Shown here one piece after another: positions 48,202-57,366 of a stretch of 64,000 nucleotides of DNA. Made by a program: the position numbers and the translations under genes. The DNA comes from Pseudomonas silesiensis (GTDB lineage Bacteria; Pseudomonadota; Gammaproteobacteria; Pseudomonadales; Pseudomonadaceae): NCBI RefSeq assembly GCF_001661075.1, contig NZ_CP014870.1, positions 558,001 to 622,000 of the forward strand, in the 5' to 3' direction. The notes below the pieces were generated by a model that had not been told where the DNA came from, searched no databases, and saw nothing but the letters and a program-made list of their open reading frames with translations. The number at the start of each line of letters is the position of its first letter. Position 1 is the first letter of the stretch.

Positions 48202-49551
48202 TCAGTGCGTCCGGCCTGTAAACCAGCCGTCGTTCTTGCGCAGAAACCAGGCAAAAGCGCCAAGGGTCAAACTGCGCAAGACCATGAACCACAGGAACGT
48301 TATCCACAGGCCATGGTTGCCCAGGCCTTGCAGCGCCCAGGCGAACGGCAAGATCAGAATCATCGTCAACAGCATGCCGTTGCGCATTTCCCTGGCGCGG
48401 GTGGCGCCGATGAACAGGCCGTCCAGCAGGTAACTCCAGACCGCGATCAGCGGCAGGGCGGCGAGGTACGGTAGGTAGATGAATGCGGTGTCGCGCACGC
48501 TTTGGATGTCGGTCTGCATTTCGATGAACAGGTGCCCGGCGAATAGAAACAGTGCGGCAAAGCCCAGGCTCGCCAGCAACGACCAGCCACAGGCCACCAC
48601 CAACGAACGGCGCAGGGCGTCCCGGTCGCGAGCACCGATGGCGTGTCCGCAAAGGGCCTCCACGGCGTGGGCCAGGCCATCGAGCGCATGGGCCGTCAGC
48701 AACAGACCGTTAAGCAATAGTGCGTTGGCGGCGACTGTGGCATCGCCCAGTCGCGCGCCTTGCACGGTGATGAGAAAAAACACCGATTGCAGGACCAGGC
48801 TGCGGATGAAAATGTCGCGGTTGACCGCCAGCAGCGGCCGCCAGCTCTGCCACAGCGCCAGCGCAGCCCAGGCGATATGGCCAGGGTAGGCGCGCAGGGC
48901 GTTTCGGGTCATCAGCAGGCCGATCACTGCACCGGTCCATTCGGCGATCACCGAGGCCCGCGCAGCGCCGACCACGCCCCATTCCAGCCCGAGGACAAAC
49001 CACAGGTTCAAGGCAATGTTGACCAGGTTGGTGCTCAGCAGAATCGCCAGTGGCGCCCGGGCGTTCTGGGTGCCCAGGAACCAGCCGACCAGGGCATAAC
49101 TGGCCAGTGCTGCCGGCAGGCCGAACAGCCGCGTGTGAAAAAATTCGCGGGTCAGTTGATCCAGTTCGGCCGAGGGTTGCATGAAATGCAGCGCGACGCC
49201 GCTTAACGGCACGCCCAGCGCCCCCAGGACGATGGCCAATCCCATGGCCAGCAGCAAGCCCTGCAACAGGATTTGCCGCAACGCCGCGCCGTCCCCGCGT
49301 CCCGCAGCCTGGGCGGCAAAGCCGGTGGAGCCCATGCGCAGAAAACCCATGGCCCAGGCGAGAAAGGTATACAGGGTGGCCCCGACCGCGACGGCGCCCA
49401 GTTGATGGGCATGGGGCAGGTGACCGATGACCGTACTGTCGACCAGCGCCACCAGCGGTACGGAAATGTTCGACAGGATCATGGGTGCGGCGAGCGCCCA
49501 GACCCGGCGGTGGGTAGGGCGGTCGCGCCAGTCGGCGATCAGGTTGGACAT
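48202..49551 (-). CDS. MATE-family efflux transporter (DinF-like)
   Basis: A 449-residue integral membrane protein with twelve hydrophobic segments, start MSNLIADWRDRPTHRRVWAL. MATE features include LAAPMILSNISVPLVALVDS in helix 1 and FLRMGSTGFAAQAAGRGD. Exports cations or drugs, or acts as a DinF-type protein; the substrate is unknown. Confidence 0.92.
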   Translation of the reverse strand: MSNLIADWRDRPTHRRVWALAAPMILSNISVPLVALVDSTVIGHLPHAHQLGAVAVGATLYTFLAWAMGFLRMGSTGFAAQAAGRGDGAALRQILLQGLLLAMGLAIVLGALGVPLSGVALHFMQPSAELDQLTREFFHTRLFGLPAALASYALVGWFLGTQNARAPLAILLSTNLVNIALNLWFVLGLEWGVVGAARASVIAEWTGAVIGLLMTRNALRAYPGHIAWAALALWQSWRPLLAVNRDIFIRSLVLQSVFFLITVQGARLGDATVAANALLLNGLLLTAHALDGLAHAVEALCGHAIGARDRDALRRSLVVACGWSLLASLGFAALFLFAGHLFIEMQTDIQSVRDTAFIYLPYLAALPLIAVWSYLLDGLFIGATRAREMRNGMLLTMILILPFAWALQGLGNHGLWITFLWFMVLRSLTLGAFAWFLRKNDGWFTGRTH

Positions 49552-49610
49552 GCAGGCTCCTTGGGGGAGCGGGCATTGTAGCGACACATCGGGAGTTTGC
49601 CGCGATCCAT

Positions 49611-49713
49611 GTGGGAGCGAGCTTGCTCGCGATGAGGTCGGCACATTCAATATCTATGGTGACTGTCAGGCGGCCATCGCGAGCAAGTCGAATCGTCGCA
49701 CCGTCGCTCCCAC
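49611..49713. repeat. REPIN with one extended arm
   Basis: The left arm is GTGGGAGCGAGCTTGCTCGC. The right arm, CGCGAGCAAGTCGAATCGTC then GCACCGTCGCTCCCAC, carries an extra segment like those at 1726 and 37349, here on the GTGGGAG subtype. Confidence 0.75.
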
Positions 49714-49727
49714 AGGTTTTTGCGGTG

Positions 49728-50021
49728 TTAGTGGATTATCCAGCTTAATAACCAAAGCCCCAACAGCAACCAGATAATCCCCATGATGATCGACGCACTC
49801 ATGAAGGCGCGAATCGCCGCCCACAACAGCATCAACCCCACGATCAACGCGATGATGCTGATGATCGAAGCGTCCATGCCCAGCGCGCGGGACAGTCCTT
49901 CGACAAAGTTGCTGCCGGCATTGCTCAACAGATTGAACAGCCCGCTGAGGGCATCAACGATGAACCGGATGATCGAACCGAGTACCTGGCCGAGCCATTC
50001 GAAAAAACTTTCTACCTGCAT
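49728..50021 (-). CDS. Small hydrophobic membrane protein
   Basis: A 97-residue protein of unknown function with three hydrophobic segments (LGQVLGSIIRFIVDALSGLF, IISIIALIVGLMLLWAAIRA, IIMGIIWLLLGLWLLSWII). The start MQVESFFEWL is chosen because upstream in-frame sequence crosses a REP. Confidence 0.65.
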   Translation of the reverse strand: MQVESFFEWLGQVLGSIIRFIVDALSGLFNLLSNAGSNFVEGLSRALGMDASIISIIALIVGLMLLWAAIRAFMSASIIMGIIWLLLGLWLLSWIIH

Positions 50022-50139
50022 GTCGTGAACGTCCTGTTGAAGTGGTTGAGCCTTGGGCCAGTGATCACAGTGGCGAGTTCCCTGATGCCGGGATCGTTTG
50101 AGTATGACGCAAAGTTTCCGGTCTGTTGAGGACCCCCCT

Positions 50140-50287
50140 GTAGGAGCTGGCTTGCCAGCGAAAGCGGCCCCAAGCCTTGCACCGCCCATGAAGACGCCTT
50201 CGCCGGCAAGCCTGGCTCCTACGGTGAAGGCGGCTTCAAGCCTTGAGCCGCTTGTGAAGACGCCTTCGCTGGCAAGCCAGCTCCTAC
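50140..50287. repeat. Triple REP cluster
   Basis: Three REP arms of the GTAGGAGCTGGCTTGCCAGC subtype with degenerate spacers (…AAGACGCCTTCGC…, twice). The 332-base gap between the small membrane protein and the MazG-like gene contains only this cluster and a short leader; no coding sequence is seen. Confidence 0.8.
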
Positions 50288-50353
50288 AGGGGGCTAACGC
50301 CCCTTGCCATCCCCGGCCATCCCCCTGAAGCTATACGCCTTCAGGAGAACCCG

Positions 50354-50656
50354 ATGAACCTTGTTGAACTGACCGAACGCCTGCACGCCATCCGTGACCG
50401 CAATAACTGGCGGCAATTTCACAGCCCGAAAAACCTGGCCATGGCCGCGAGCGTTGAGATGTCCGAACTGGTAGAGATCTTCCAGTGGCTGACCGAGGAC
50501 CAGTCGCGCCAGCTGCCGGCGGACAAACTGGCCCATGCCGGGCAGGAAGTCGGCGATATCGTGCTCTATCTCTTGCTGTTGTGCAGCGAGTTGGGGCTGG
50601 ACATGAACGAAGTGGTGCGCAACAAGCTCGCCGACAGCGAACGGAGGTTCAGCTGA
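50354..50656 (+). CDS. MazG-like nucleotide pyrophosphohydrolase
   Basis: A 100-residue all-alpha NTP pyrophosphatase of the MazG-like/RS21-C6 type. The metal-binding pattern EMSELVEIFQWL with later HAGQEVGDIVLYLLLL (ExxE ... ExxD) is intact. It overlaps the cmoM start (TGATG) and probably cleans up non-canonical nucleotides. Confidence 0.9.
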   Translation: MNLVELTERLHAIRDRNNWRQFHSPKNLAMAASVEMSELVEIFQWLTEDQSRQLPADKLAHAGQEVGDIVLYLLLLCSELGLDMNEVVRNKLADSERRFS

Positions 50657-51405
50657 TGAGCGACCGACATTTCGATCAACTGGCGACCCGCTTCGCCGAA
50701 AAAATCTATGGCGGTGCCAAAGGCGCGATCCGTCTGGCCGTGCTTCAGGCCGACCTGGCCGAAATCCTGCCGGATCGGCCATTGCGGGTACTCGACATCG
50801 GTGCCGGCCTGGGGCACATGTCGTTGTGGCTGGCTCAGCGCGGTCACCAGGTCACGCTCGCCGAACCCGCCGCGCCGATGCTTGAGGGCGCTCGCCAACG
50901 CTTCGCCGACGCCGGGCAGACCGCGACCTTCATTCAGGCACCCTGGCAGGAGCTGCCCGGACAGTTCACCGAGCCCTACGACCTGGTGCTGTGTCACGCC
51001 GTGCTGGAATGGCTCGCCGAACCCCACGCGATCCTGCCGGTGCTGCATCAGCTGACTCGACCCGAAGGTTGGTTATCCCTGGCGTTCTACAACCGCGATG
51101 CGCTGATTTATCGCAATCTGCTCAAGGGGCACTTCCGCAAGATGCGCAAGAACGACATGGCCGGTGAAAAGCAGAGCCTGACCCCGCAGCAACCCCTTGA
51201 TCCGCGTGAACTGGCGGCGCAACTTGAAGGCCTGTGGCGGGTCGAAACCCAGAGCGGGGTACGGGTTTTTCACGACTACATGCCGGTAGAATTCCAGGCC
51301 CGTGCCGAACTGGTGGACTTGCTGGAGATGGAGCTGGCCCACCGTCGCCACCCAAGCTTCGCCGGGCTTGGGCGCTACTTGCACTGGATCTGTCGGCCGG
51401 TCTGA
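50656..51405 (+). CDS. cmoM: tRNA 5-carboxymethoxyuridine methyltransferase CmoM
   Basis: A 249-residue SAM enzyme that methylates cmo5U34 in tRNA wobble positions (formerly SmtA). The start MSDRHFDQLATRFAEKIYGG, SAM loop LRVLDIGAGLGHMSLWLA, FHAVLEWL-like CHAVLEWLAEPH and GVRVFHDYM closely match E. coli CmoM. A longer frame upstream lies within the MazG-like gene. Confidence 0.93.
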   Translation: MSDRHFDQLATRFAEKIYGGAKGAIRLAVLQADLAEILPDRPLRVLDIGAGLGHMSLWLAQRGHQVTLAEPAAPMLEGARQRFADAGQTATFIQAPWQELPGQFTEPYDLVLCHAVLEWLAEPHAILPVLHQLTRPEGWLSLAFYNRDALIYRNLLKGHFRKMRKNDMAGEKQSLTPQQPLDPRELAAQLEGLWRVETQSGVRVFHDYMPVEFQARAELVDLLEMELAHRRHPSFAGLGRYLHWICRPV

Positions 51406-51417
51406 TCGGAGCGCGAA

Positions 51418-52041
51418 ATGAAAACTCGTTCAGGGTTACTGGTGATCTGTCTGGGGTTGGCGGCCTGTCAGGGCAGCAATCCTTATGTGGCGACATCCAA
51501 CCCCTTGCCGCCGGCACCGCCCCAGGCGGCCAATACCTTCGATCGCAGCGCGTACCCGGCGCCACCGCGTGACTATGGGCGCTACCGCAGCTGGGCCTGG
51601 CTCGATGGACGACTGCCGCCTGGTACCGCCTGGGCGGACTCGGCGCAGGTGGCCGAAGCCGTCAGCAGCGCCCTCGACCAGCGCGGTCTGCGCCCCTTGC
51701 ATGACAATCGCCAGGCTGACCTGTTTGTCAGCGCCGACCTGCGCCTGGAGACGCGTTTGCGTCAGGTCCGCGATGACTACGGTTACTACGGCGGCGGGTA
51801 TGGCGGCTACGGCGGTTACAACCGCTACGGCAGTGGCTATGGCGTATACAACACCGTACCGATCGTTCGAACTTATCAGGAGCAGGTCGTGGTGGTGCAG
51901 GTGGATCTGTTCGATGCACAAAGCGGCCAACCGGTGTGGAGTTCCAGCGCCGAAACCAGCCAGCGCGGCAGCCAGGGCGCGCAGACCGACGCCATACGGG
52001 AGGCTGTGGAAAAGGCAATGTCGGCGTATCCTCCTGATTAG
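51418..52041 (+). CDS. DUF4136 lipoprotein, Gly/Tyr-rich
   Basis: A 207-residue lipoprotein with lipobox LAAC at about 14-17. The DUF4136 fold is recognised from [12 protein letters not shown] and [21 protein letters not shown] low-complexity segment at about 120-143 ([20 protein letters not shown]) interrupts the domain. A tandem copy follows 50 bases downstream. Confidence 0.88.
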   Translation: MKTRSGLLVICLGLAACQGSNPYVATSNPLPPAPPQAANTFDRSAYPAPPRDYGRYRSWAWLDGRLPPGTAWADSAQVAEAVSSALDQRGLRPLHDNRQADLFVSADLRLETRLRQVRDDYGYYGGGYGGYGGYNRYGSGYGVYNTVPIVRTYQEQVVVVQVDLFDAQSGQPVWSSSAETSQRGSQGAQTDAIREAVEKAMSAYPPD

Positions 52042-52091
52042 CTTCACCAGGAAGCTTTGCACAGGTTCATGTCTTCAACCGGAGAAATACC

Positions 52092-52646
52092 ATGTTCCGC
52101 CGTCTCGCTTTACTGGCCGTGGCCGCGCTGCTCAGCGCCTGCGCCACCCAGGTCAATCATGACTTCGATGCCAGCCGCGACTTCTCCGCCTATCGCAGCT
52201 GGAGCTGGAAAGAACCCGCCCTGCAATATCGACCCGATGACCCGCGGATCAAGAGCGACCTGACTGAACAGCGCGTGCGCCAATCGGTTGCCGATCAGCT
52301 CGATCAGCGCGGCTTGCGGCCCGCCGCTTCCGGTACCCGGGGCGACTTGAGCGTGCAGACCTACCTGATCGTCGAAGAGCGCCAGCAACAAGTGACCACC
52401 AATTACGGCGGCGCTTGGGGCAACCCATGGAATGGCTACTGGGGCGGGCCGATGTACAACGAAACCCGCAACGTCAGCTACAAGGTGGCGACCATCCAGA
52501 TCGACCTGCTCGATGGCAAGGACGGCAAGTTGGTGTGGCGCGGCAGTGATGAACAAATGCTCAGCCACTCACCCAATCCCGCTGATCGCAGTGCGGCGAT
52601 TCGCGAAACGGTTGGACGGATACTGGCGAACTATCCACCCAGATAA
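52092..52646 (+). CDS. DUF4136 lipoprotein
   Basis: A 184-residue lipoprotein (lipobox LSAC, about 14-17), diverged copy of the preceding gene: [33 protein letters not shown] and YKVATIQIDLLDGKDGKLVW align with it. Probably an envelope protein; function unknown. Confidence 0.9.
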   Translation: MFRRLALLAVAALLSACATQVNHDFDASRDFSAYRSWSWKEPALQYRPDDPRIKSDLTEQRVRQSVADQLDQRGLRPAASGTRGDLSVQTYLIVEERQQQVTTNYGGAWGNPWNGYWGGPMYNETRNVSYKVATIQIDLLDGKDGKLVWRGSDEQMLSHSPNPADRSAAIRETVGRILANYPPR

Positions 52647-52663
52647 ACATCACGGCGTTCGGG

Positions 52664-53518
52664 TCAAGCGACAGGCCGCCAATGCCCCACCATATGCTCA
52701 AGATCCCCCGCACCCACCAACTGGAAATCGCCACTGGAACCGGCCGCGCTGGACAGCAGTGTCACCTCGCTCGGCAACCGCACCGGCTTCCTGAACTGCA
52801 CCGCGATCTCGACATTCGCCGCCGGCAAGTGCTCACTCAACGCCGCGATCGTCCGGGCCTTGTTCCACAAGCCATGGGCGATGGCGGTCGGGAAGCCGAA
52901 CAGCCTGGCGCTGACGGCACTCAGGTGAATCGGATTGTAGTCGCCGGACACCTTGGCGTACTGCCGGCCAATGTCCGCCGGCGCTTGCCAGCGCGCCACC
53001 TCCATCAGCTCCAGCGTCGAGGCCAACACTTCCTCGACAGGCTCGCCTTCCAGTTTTACGCCCCGGCACAGCATCTGGCTTTGCGCTTCCCACAACACGC
53101 CCAGCTGATCGTCGAGGGTGGTCACCAGGTCGAACGTCGCACCTTTGGCATGGGGTTGCAGGTTCTGCACCTGCACGCTGACCCGCGCGCGATTGACCCC
53201 GCCCATTGGCCGCAGGATGCGAATACGGTTGCCCAGGTGTATCAACCCCAGCAGTGGAAACGGAAATGTCTTGTCAGTGAGCAGTTGCATTTGCAAGGCA
53301 AACGCCAGGATGTGTGGATAGGTGGGGGGCAGCAAACCGTTGTCGGCGAAGCCGCAGACTTTGCGATAGGCCGCCAGGCGCTGTGGATCGACCGTGATCC
53401 AGCAGCGCAAACCTGTGGTCGGCAGCGTAGTGCCGGTGATTTTGCGTCGCGTCGCGGCCTTTACATAGAGGTCCGTCAGGCTCGGTTCGCGGTTGAGTGT
53501 GTGCCATTCGATAGTCAT
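52664..53518 (-). CDS. MaoC-like hydratase
   Basis: A 284-residue protein with a double hot-dog fold. The hydratase-2 motif is visible in the C-terminal half (YAKVSGDYNPIHLSAVSARL...GFPTAIAHGLW). The N-terminal half (FADNGLLPPTYPHILAF) is a diverged copy. Two bases separate it from the longer FabG-like reductase upstream, so they should act in sequence on a 3-hydroxyacyl chain. Confidence 0.9.
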   Translation of the reverse strand: MTIEWHTLNREPSLTDLYVKAATRRKITGTTLPTTGLRCWITVDPQRLAAYRKVCGFADNGLLPPTYPHILAFALQMQLLTDKTFPFPLLGLIHLGNRIRILRPMGGVNRARVSVQVQNLQPHAKGATFDLVTTLDDQLGVLWEAQSQMLCRGVKLEGEPVEEVLASTLELMEVARWQAPADIGRQYAKVSGDYNPIHLSAVSARLFGFPTAIAHGLWNKARTIAALSEHLPAANVEIAVQFRKPVRLPSEVTLLSSAAGSSGDFQLVGAGDLEHMVGHWRPVA

Positions 53519-53520
53519 GC

Positions 53521-54873
53521 CTAAGCCCCCAAAACACTTTGGCCACAGACCCGCAATGCTTGCCCGGTGAACGCCCCGGTGCCGGGTTGCGCCAGCCAGG
53601 CCACCGCTTCGGCGACGTCTTGCGGCAGCCCGCCCTGGCCAAGGGAACTCATGCGCCGACCGGCTTCACGCAGGCCGAAGGGCAGGTGCGCGGTCATCTG
53701 GGTTTCAATGAAGCCTGGCGCCACCGCATTGATGCTGATACCGCGCGCCTTCAACAGTGGCGCCCAGGCCTGAGCCAGACCGATCAGCCCGGCCTTGCTC
53801 GCCGCGTAGTTGGTTTGCCCGCGATTGCCGGCGATACCGCTGATGGAGGCCAACAGAATCACCCGGCCGTCGTCCTGCAAGGTGCCGCTGTCGAGCAGTG
53901 CCTTGGTCAGCACCTGCGGCGCATTGAGATTGACCGCCAGTACGGCGTCCCAGAATTCCGGGGTCATGTTGGCCAGGGTTTTGTCCCGGGTGATGCCGGC
54001 GTTGTGCACGACAATGTCGATGCCGTCGGGCAATTGCTCGATCAGCTGCGCGGCGGCGTCTTCGGCACAGATGTCCAGCGTGATGCCGCGCCCGCCGAGG
54101 CGGGCGGCGAGGGCTTCGAGATCAGTCTTGGCTGGCGGCACGTCCAGCAGGATCACCTCGGCACCGTCACGGGCGAGGGTTTCGGCGATGGACGCACCGA
54201 TGCCGCGTGCCGCGCCGGTGACCAGCGCCTTGCGACCCGACAGCGGGCGAGTCCAGTCCGTCACCTGCGCGGTACAGGCGTCCAGGCGAATCACTTGTCC
54301 GGAAACGAAAGCGCTTTTGGGCGAGAGGAAAAACCGCAACGGGCCTTCCAGTTGATTCTCGGCACCTTCACCGACCTGGATCAGTTGCAAGGTCCCACCG
54401 CCGCGCAATTCCTTGGCCAGCGACCGGCTGAAACCTTCCAGGGCCCGCTGGGCACTGGCGGCGAACGGGTCGCTCATGGCCTGCGGTGCCCGCCCCAGGA
54501 TCACCAGGTGGGCGCCGTGATCAAGGTTTTTGATGAGCGGCTGGAAGAATTCGCGCAGCTGTTTGAGCTGGTCGGTCTGCACCAGATCGCTGGCGTCGAA
54601 CACGACGGCCTTGAGTTTCGGTCCGTGCCCGGGAATCCACGCCGTGGCCATTGAAGGTTCGGTGCCGTAGCTGTAAATCGCGTCGGTCAGGCGGTTGGCG
54701 AAGGCGCCGACTTTTTCCGCCAGCGGTCCGCCGCCGATCAGCAACGCCCCTTCGACCGGCCGCAGCCGGCCGGCTTGCCAGCGCTCCAATCGTACCGGCG
54801 ACGGCAGACCCAGGGCCCCGACCAGACGATGGCCGATGGACGAATTGGCGAAGTCGATATAGCGGTCAGACAT
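53521..54873 (-). CDS. Long 3-oxoacyl-ACP reductase (FabG4-like)
   Basis: A 450-residue high-molecular-weight FabG. Residues 1 to about 205 form a flavodoxin-like N-terminal domain with no cofactor motif; about 208-450 form an SDR domain with ALVTGAARGIGASIAETLA, NNAG-like VHNAGITRDK, and the catalytic S-Y-K set in ASISGIAGNRGQTNYAASKA. FabG4-type enzymes use NADH. Divergent from the thiolase gene. Confidence 0.9.
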   Translation of the reverse strand: MSDRYIDFANSSIGHRLVGALGLPSPVRLERWQAGRLRPVEGALLIGGGPLAEKVGAFANRLTDAIYSYGTEPSMATAWIPGHGPKLKAVVFDASDLVQTDQLKQLREFFQPLIKNLDHGAHLVILGRAPQAMSDPFAASAQRALEGFSRSLAKELRGGGTLQLIQVGEGAENQLEGPLRFFLSPKSAFVSGQVIRLDACTAQVTDWTRPLSGRKALVTGAARGIGASIAETLARDGAEVILLDVPPAKTDLEALAARLGGRGITLDICAEDAAAQLIEQLPDGIDIVVHNAGITRDKTLANMTPEFWDAVLAVNLNAPQVLTKALLDSGTLQDDGRVILLASISGIAGNRGQTNYAASKAGLIGLAQAWAPLLKARGISINAVAPGFIETQMTAHLPFGLREAGRRMSSLGQGGLPQDVAEAVAWLAQPGTGAFTGQALRVCGQSVLGA

Positions 54874-54959
54874 GGAACGCGCTCCAGCGGCTGGGGTTCA
54901 AAGTGTGGACCACAAATGGCAATCAGTCGTTCGATCCACGGGATAAGGCCTACGCTTGT

Positions 54960-55048
54960 GTAGGAGCGAAGCTTGCTCGCGATGGCAGTGTGTCAGTTGA
55001 CATCAATGTAGCTGACGCACCGCCATCGCGAGCAAGCTTCGCTCCTAC
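54960..55048. repeat. REPIN between the fabG-like and thiolase genes
   Basis: Near-perfect inverted GTAGGAGCGAAGCTTGCTCG arms with GATGGC outer match, in a 219-base divergent promoter gap. Confidence 0.85.
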
Positions 55049-55092
55049 AGGGGGCGGTGTTCACAATTGGATATTTTCATCAGGAGCTTTTC

Positions 55093-56370
55093 ATGACTCA
55101 ACCGCGCCGCGTCGCGATTATTGGCGGTAACCGTATTCCTTTCGCCCGCTCCAACGGGCCGTACGCCACAGCCAGTAACCAGGCGATGCTTACCGCCGCG
55201 CTCGAGGGCCTGATCGAACGCTACAACCTGCACGGCCTGCGCATCGGTGAAGTGGCCGCCGGGGCGGTGCTCAAGCATTCCCGGGATTTCAACCTGACCC
55301 GCGAGTGCGTACTCGGCTCGCGGCTGTCACCGACCACCCCGGCCTACGACATCCAGCAAGCTTGCGGCACCGGTCTTGAGGCGGCGCTGCTGGTGGCGAA
55401 CAAGATCGCCCTTGGGCAGATCGAGTGCGGCATTGCCGGTGGCGTCGACACCACCTCCGACGCGCCGATCGGCGTCAACGAAGGCTTGCGCAAGATTCTG
55501 CTGCAAGCCAATCGCGCCAGGACCACTGGCGACAAACTGAAAACCTTTCTACAGCTGCGTCCCCACCATTTGATCCCCGAGCTGCCGCGTAACGGCGAAC
55601 CGCGTACCCGCCTGTCCATGGGCGAGCACTGCGAGCTGATGGCCCAGACCTGGGAAATTCCACGGCAGGAGCAGGATCAACTGGCCCTCGAAAGCCACCA
55701 GAAATTGGCCGCGTCCTACACCGAAGGCTGGCACAACGATCTGATGACACCCTTCCTCGGCCTGACTCGCGACAACAACCTGCGCCCGGACCTGACCCTG
55801 GAAAAACTTGCCTCGCTCAAACCGGTGTTCGAGAAAAGTGCCAGGGGCACCCTGACTGCGGGCAACTCCACGCCACTCACCGATGGCGCATCGCTGGTGC
55901 TGTTGGGCAGTGAGGAATGGGCGAAGGAACGTGGGTTGCCGATCCTCGCTTACCTGCGCGATGGCGAAGCGGCGGCGGTGGACTTCGTCAAGGGTGCCGA
56001 AGGGCTGTTGATGGCGCCGGTCTATGCCGTGCCGCGCTTGTTGGCGCGCAATGGCCTGACCTTGCAGGACTTCGACTACTACGAAATCCACGAAGCTTTT
56101 GCCGCGCAGGTGCTTTGCACATTGAAGGCCTGGGAAGATCCGCATTATTGCGAAACACGACTTGGCCTCGCCGCGCCGCTCGGTGCCATCGACCGCAGCC
56201 GGCTCAATGTCAAAGGCAGCTCACTGGCGGCCGGGCATCCGTTTGCCGCCACCGGCGGGCGCATTGTCGCCAACCTGGCGAAGTTGCTCGATGCCGCAGG
56301 CAAGGGGCGGGGCTTGATCTCGATTTGCGCTGCGGGTGGGCAGGGCGTAACGGCGATTATCGAGCGCTGA
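55093..56370 (+). CDS. Acetyl-CoA C-acetyltransferase (FadI/FadA-type thiolase)
   Basis: A 425-residue thiolase, start MTQPRRVAIIGGNRIPFARS with ribosome site AGGAG. The nucleophile is C91 in QQACGTGLEAALL; HEAFAAQ and GHPFAATGGRI are the other conserved sites, with the second Cys in ISICAAGGQGVTAII. With the MaoC hydratase and FabG-like reductase opposite it could run beta-oxidation-like or chain-shortening chemistry. Confidence 0.93.
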   Translation: MTQPRRVAIIGGNRIPFARSNGPYATASNQAMLTAALEGLIERYNLHGLRIGEVAAGAVLKHSRDFNLTRECVLGSRLSPTTPAYDIQQACGTGLEAALLVANKIALGQIECGIAGGVDTTSDAPIGVNEGLRKILLQANRARTTGDKLKTFLQLRPHHLIPELPRNGEPRTRLSMGEHCELMAQTWEIPRQEQDQLALESHQKLAASYTEGWHNDLMTPFLGLTRDNNLRPDLTLEKLASLKPVFEKSARGTLTAGNSTPLTDGASLVLLGSEEWAKERGLPILAYLRDGEAAAVDFVKGAEGLLMAPVYAVPRLLARNGLTLQDFDYYEIHEAFAAQVLCTLKAWEDPHYCETRLGLAAPLGAIDRSRLNVKGSSLAAGHPFAATGGRIVANLAKLLDAAGKGRGLISICAAGGQGVTAIIER

Positions 56371-56398
56371 TGACTGCGGTGGGTGTAACCGGAAACTT

Positions 56399-56485
56399 GT
56401 GGGAGCGGGCTTGCCCGCGATAGCGGTGTCTCAGACACAGAGATATTGAATGTGCCTCCCCTATCGCGGGCAAGCCCGCTCCCAC
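56399..56485. repeat. REPIN between thiolase and AraC-type gene
   Basis: Inverted GTGGGAGCGGGCTTGCCCGC arms with GATAG/CTATC extensions. Confidence 0.85.
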
Positions 56486-56561
56486 AGGATCACCGGTGTT
56501 GAATATATGAGTGGCATGGCGTAGCGTCGCTTATAGCCATTTTGCGACATAAGGCCTGTCA

Positions 56562-57353
56562 ATGCCGACTAACGGACAAATCACCCTCGAACGGACGATC
56601 CCGACGCTGACGGCGTTGCCCCGTCCACTGTTCGCCCGGGTGGAAAGCCTCAATGCCGGTTCCTGGACACCGTCCCATCGCCACGACTGGGTGCAGTTTT
56701 CCTACGCTATCAGCGGCGTTCTTGGCGTACACACCGCCGAGGGCAGTTTCTTTGCGCCGCCGCAGTGGGGCATCTGGATTCCAGCGGATCTCGATCACCA
56801 GGTGGTGACTTCGATGCGCGCCGAAATGCGCAGCCTCTATGTGCGCCGCGAGGATTGTCTATGGGCGGACGGGCGTTGCCGGGTGCTCGAGGTGACGCCG
56901 CTGGCCCGGGAGCTGATCAAGCGTTTTTGTCTGTTGCCGGTGGAATATCCACAGGGTGACAGCCAGGAAGCCCGGTTGGTGAGTGTGCTGCTGGATCAGT
57001 TGGCGAGTCTGCCGGAGGTCGAGTTCTCCCTGCCGTTGCCGCGTCATGAGCGGTTGCTGGGGTTGTGCAGCGAGCTGCTTGAAAACCCTGAGCAAAACGT
57101 GACCTTGCAAGAATGGGCGCAGCGGTTGGGCACGTCGGAGAAAACCCTGATGCGGCTGTTTCAGCGGGAGACCGGGTTGAGCTTTCGAGGGTGGCGTCAG
57201 CGGATGCGGCTGCTGTCGTCGTTGAAATGGCTGGAGGAGGGGAATAGCGTGACCAACGCCGCGCTGTCCTGCGGGTATGACTCGACGTCGGCGTTTATTG
57301 CGGCGTTCAAGGGGTTGTTCGGGTTTACCCCCGGCGAACTCTTCAAGCAGTGA
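56562..57353 (+). CDS. AraC-family transcriptional regulator
   Basis: A 263-residue regulator with an N-terminal cupin (HRHDWVQFSYAISGVLGVHT, IPADLDHQVV) and a C-terminal two-helix-turn-helix AraC domain (LQEWAQRLGTSEKTLMRLFQ, ALSCGYDSTSAFIAAFKGLF). Next to the thiolase gene; target unknown. Confidence 0.92.
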   Translation: MPTNGQITLERTIPTLTALPRPLFARVESLNAGSWTPSHRHDWVQFSYAISGVLGVHTAEGSFFAPPQWGIWIPADLDHQVVTSMRAEMRSLYVRREDCLWADGRCRVLEVTPLARELIKRFCLLPVEYPQGDSQEARLVSVLLDQLASLPEVEFSLPLPRHERLLGLCSELLENPEQNVTLQEWAQRLGTSEKTLMRLFQRETGLSFRGWRQRMRLLSSLKWLEEGNSVTNAALSCGYDSTSAFIAAFKGLFGFTPGELFKQ

Positions 57354-57366
57354 CGATCTGTTGAGC

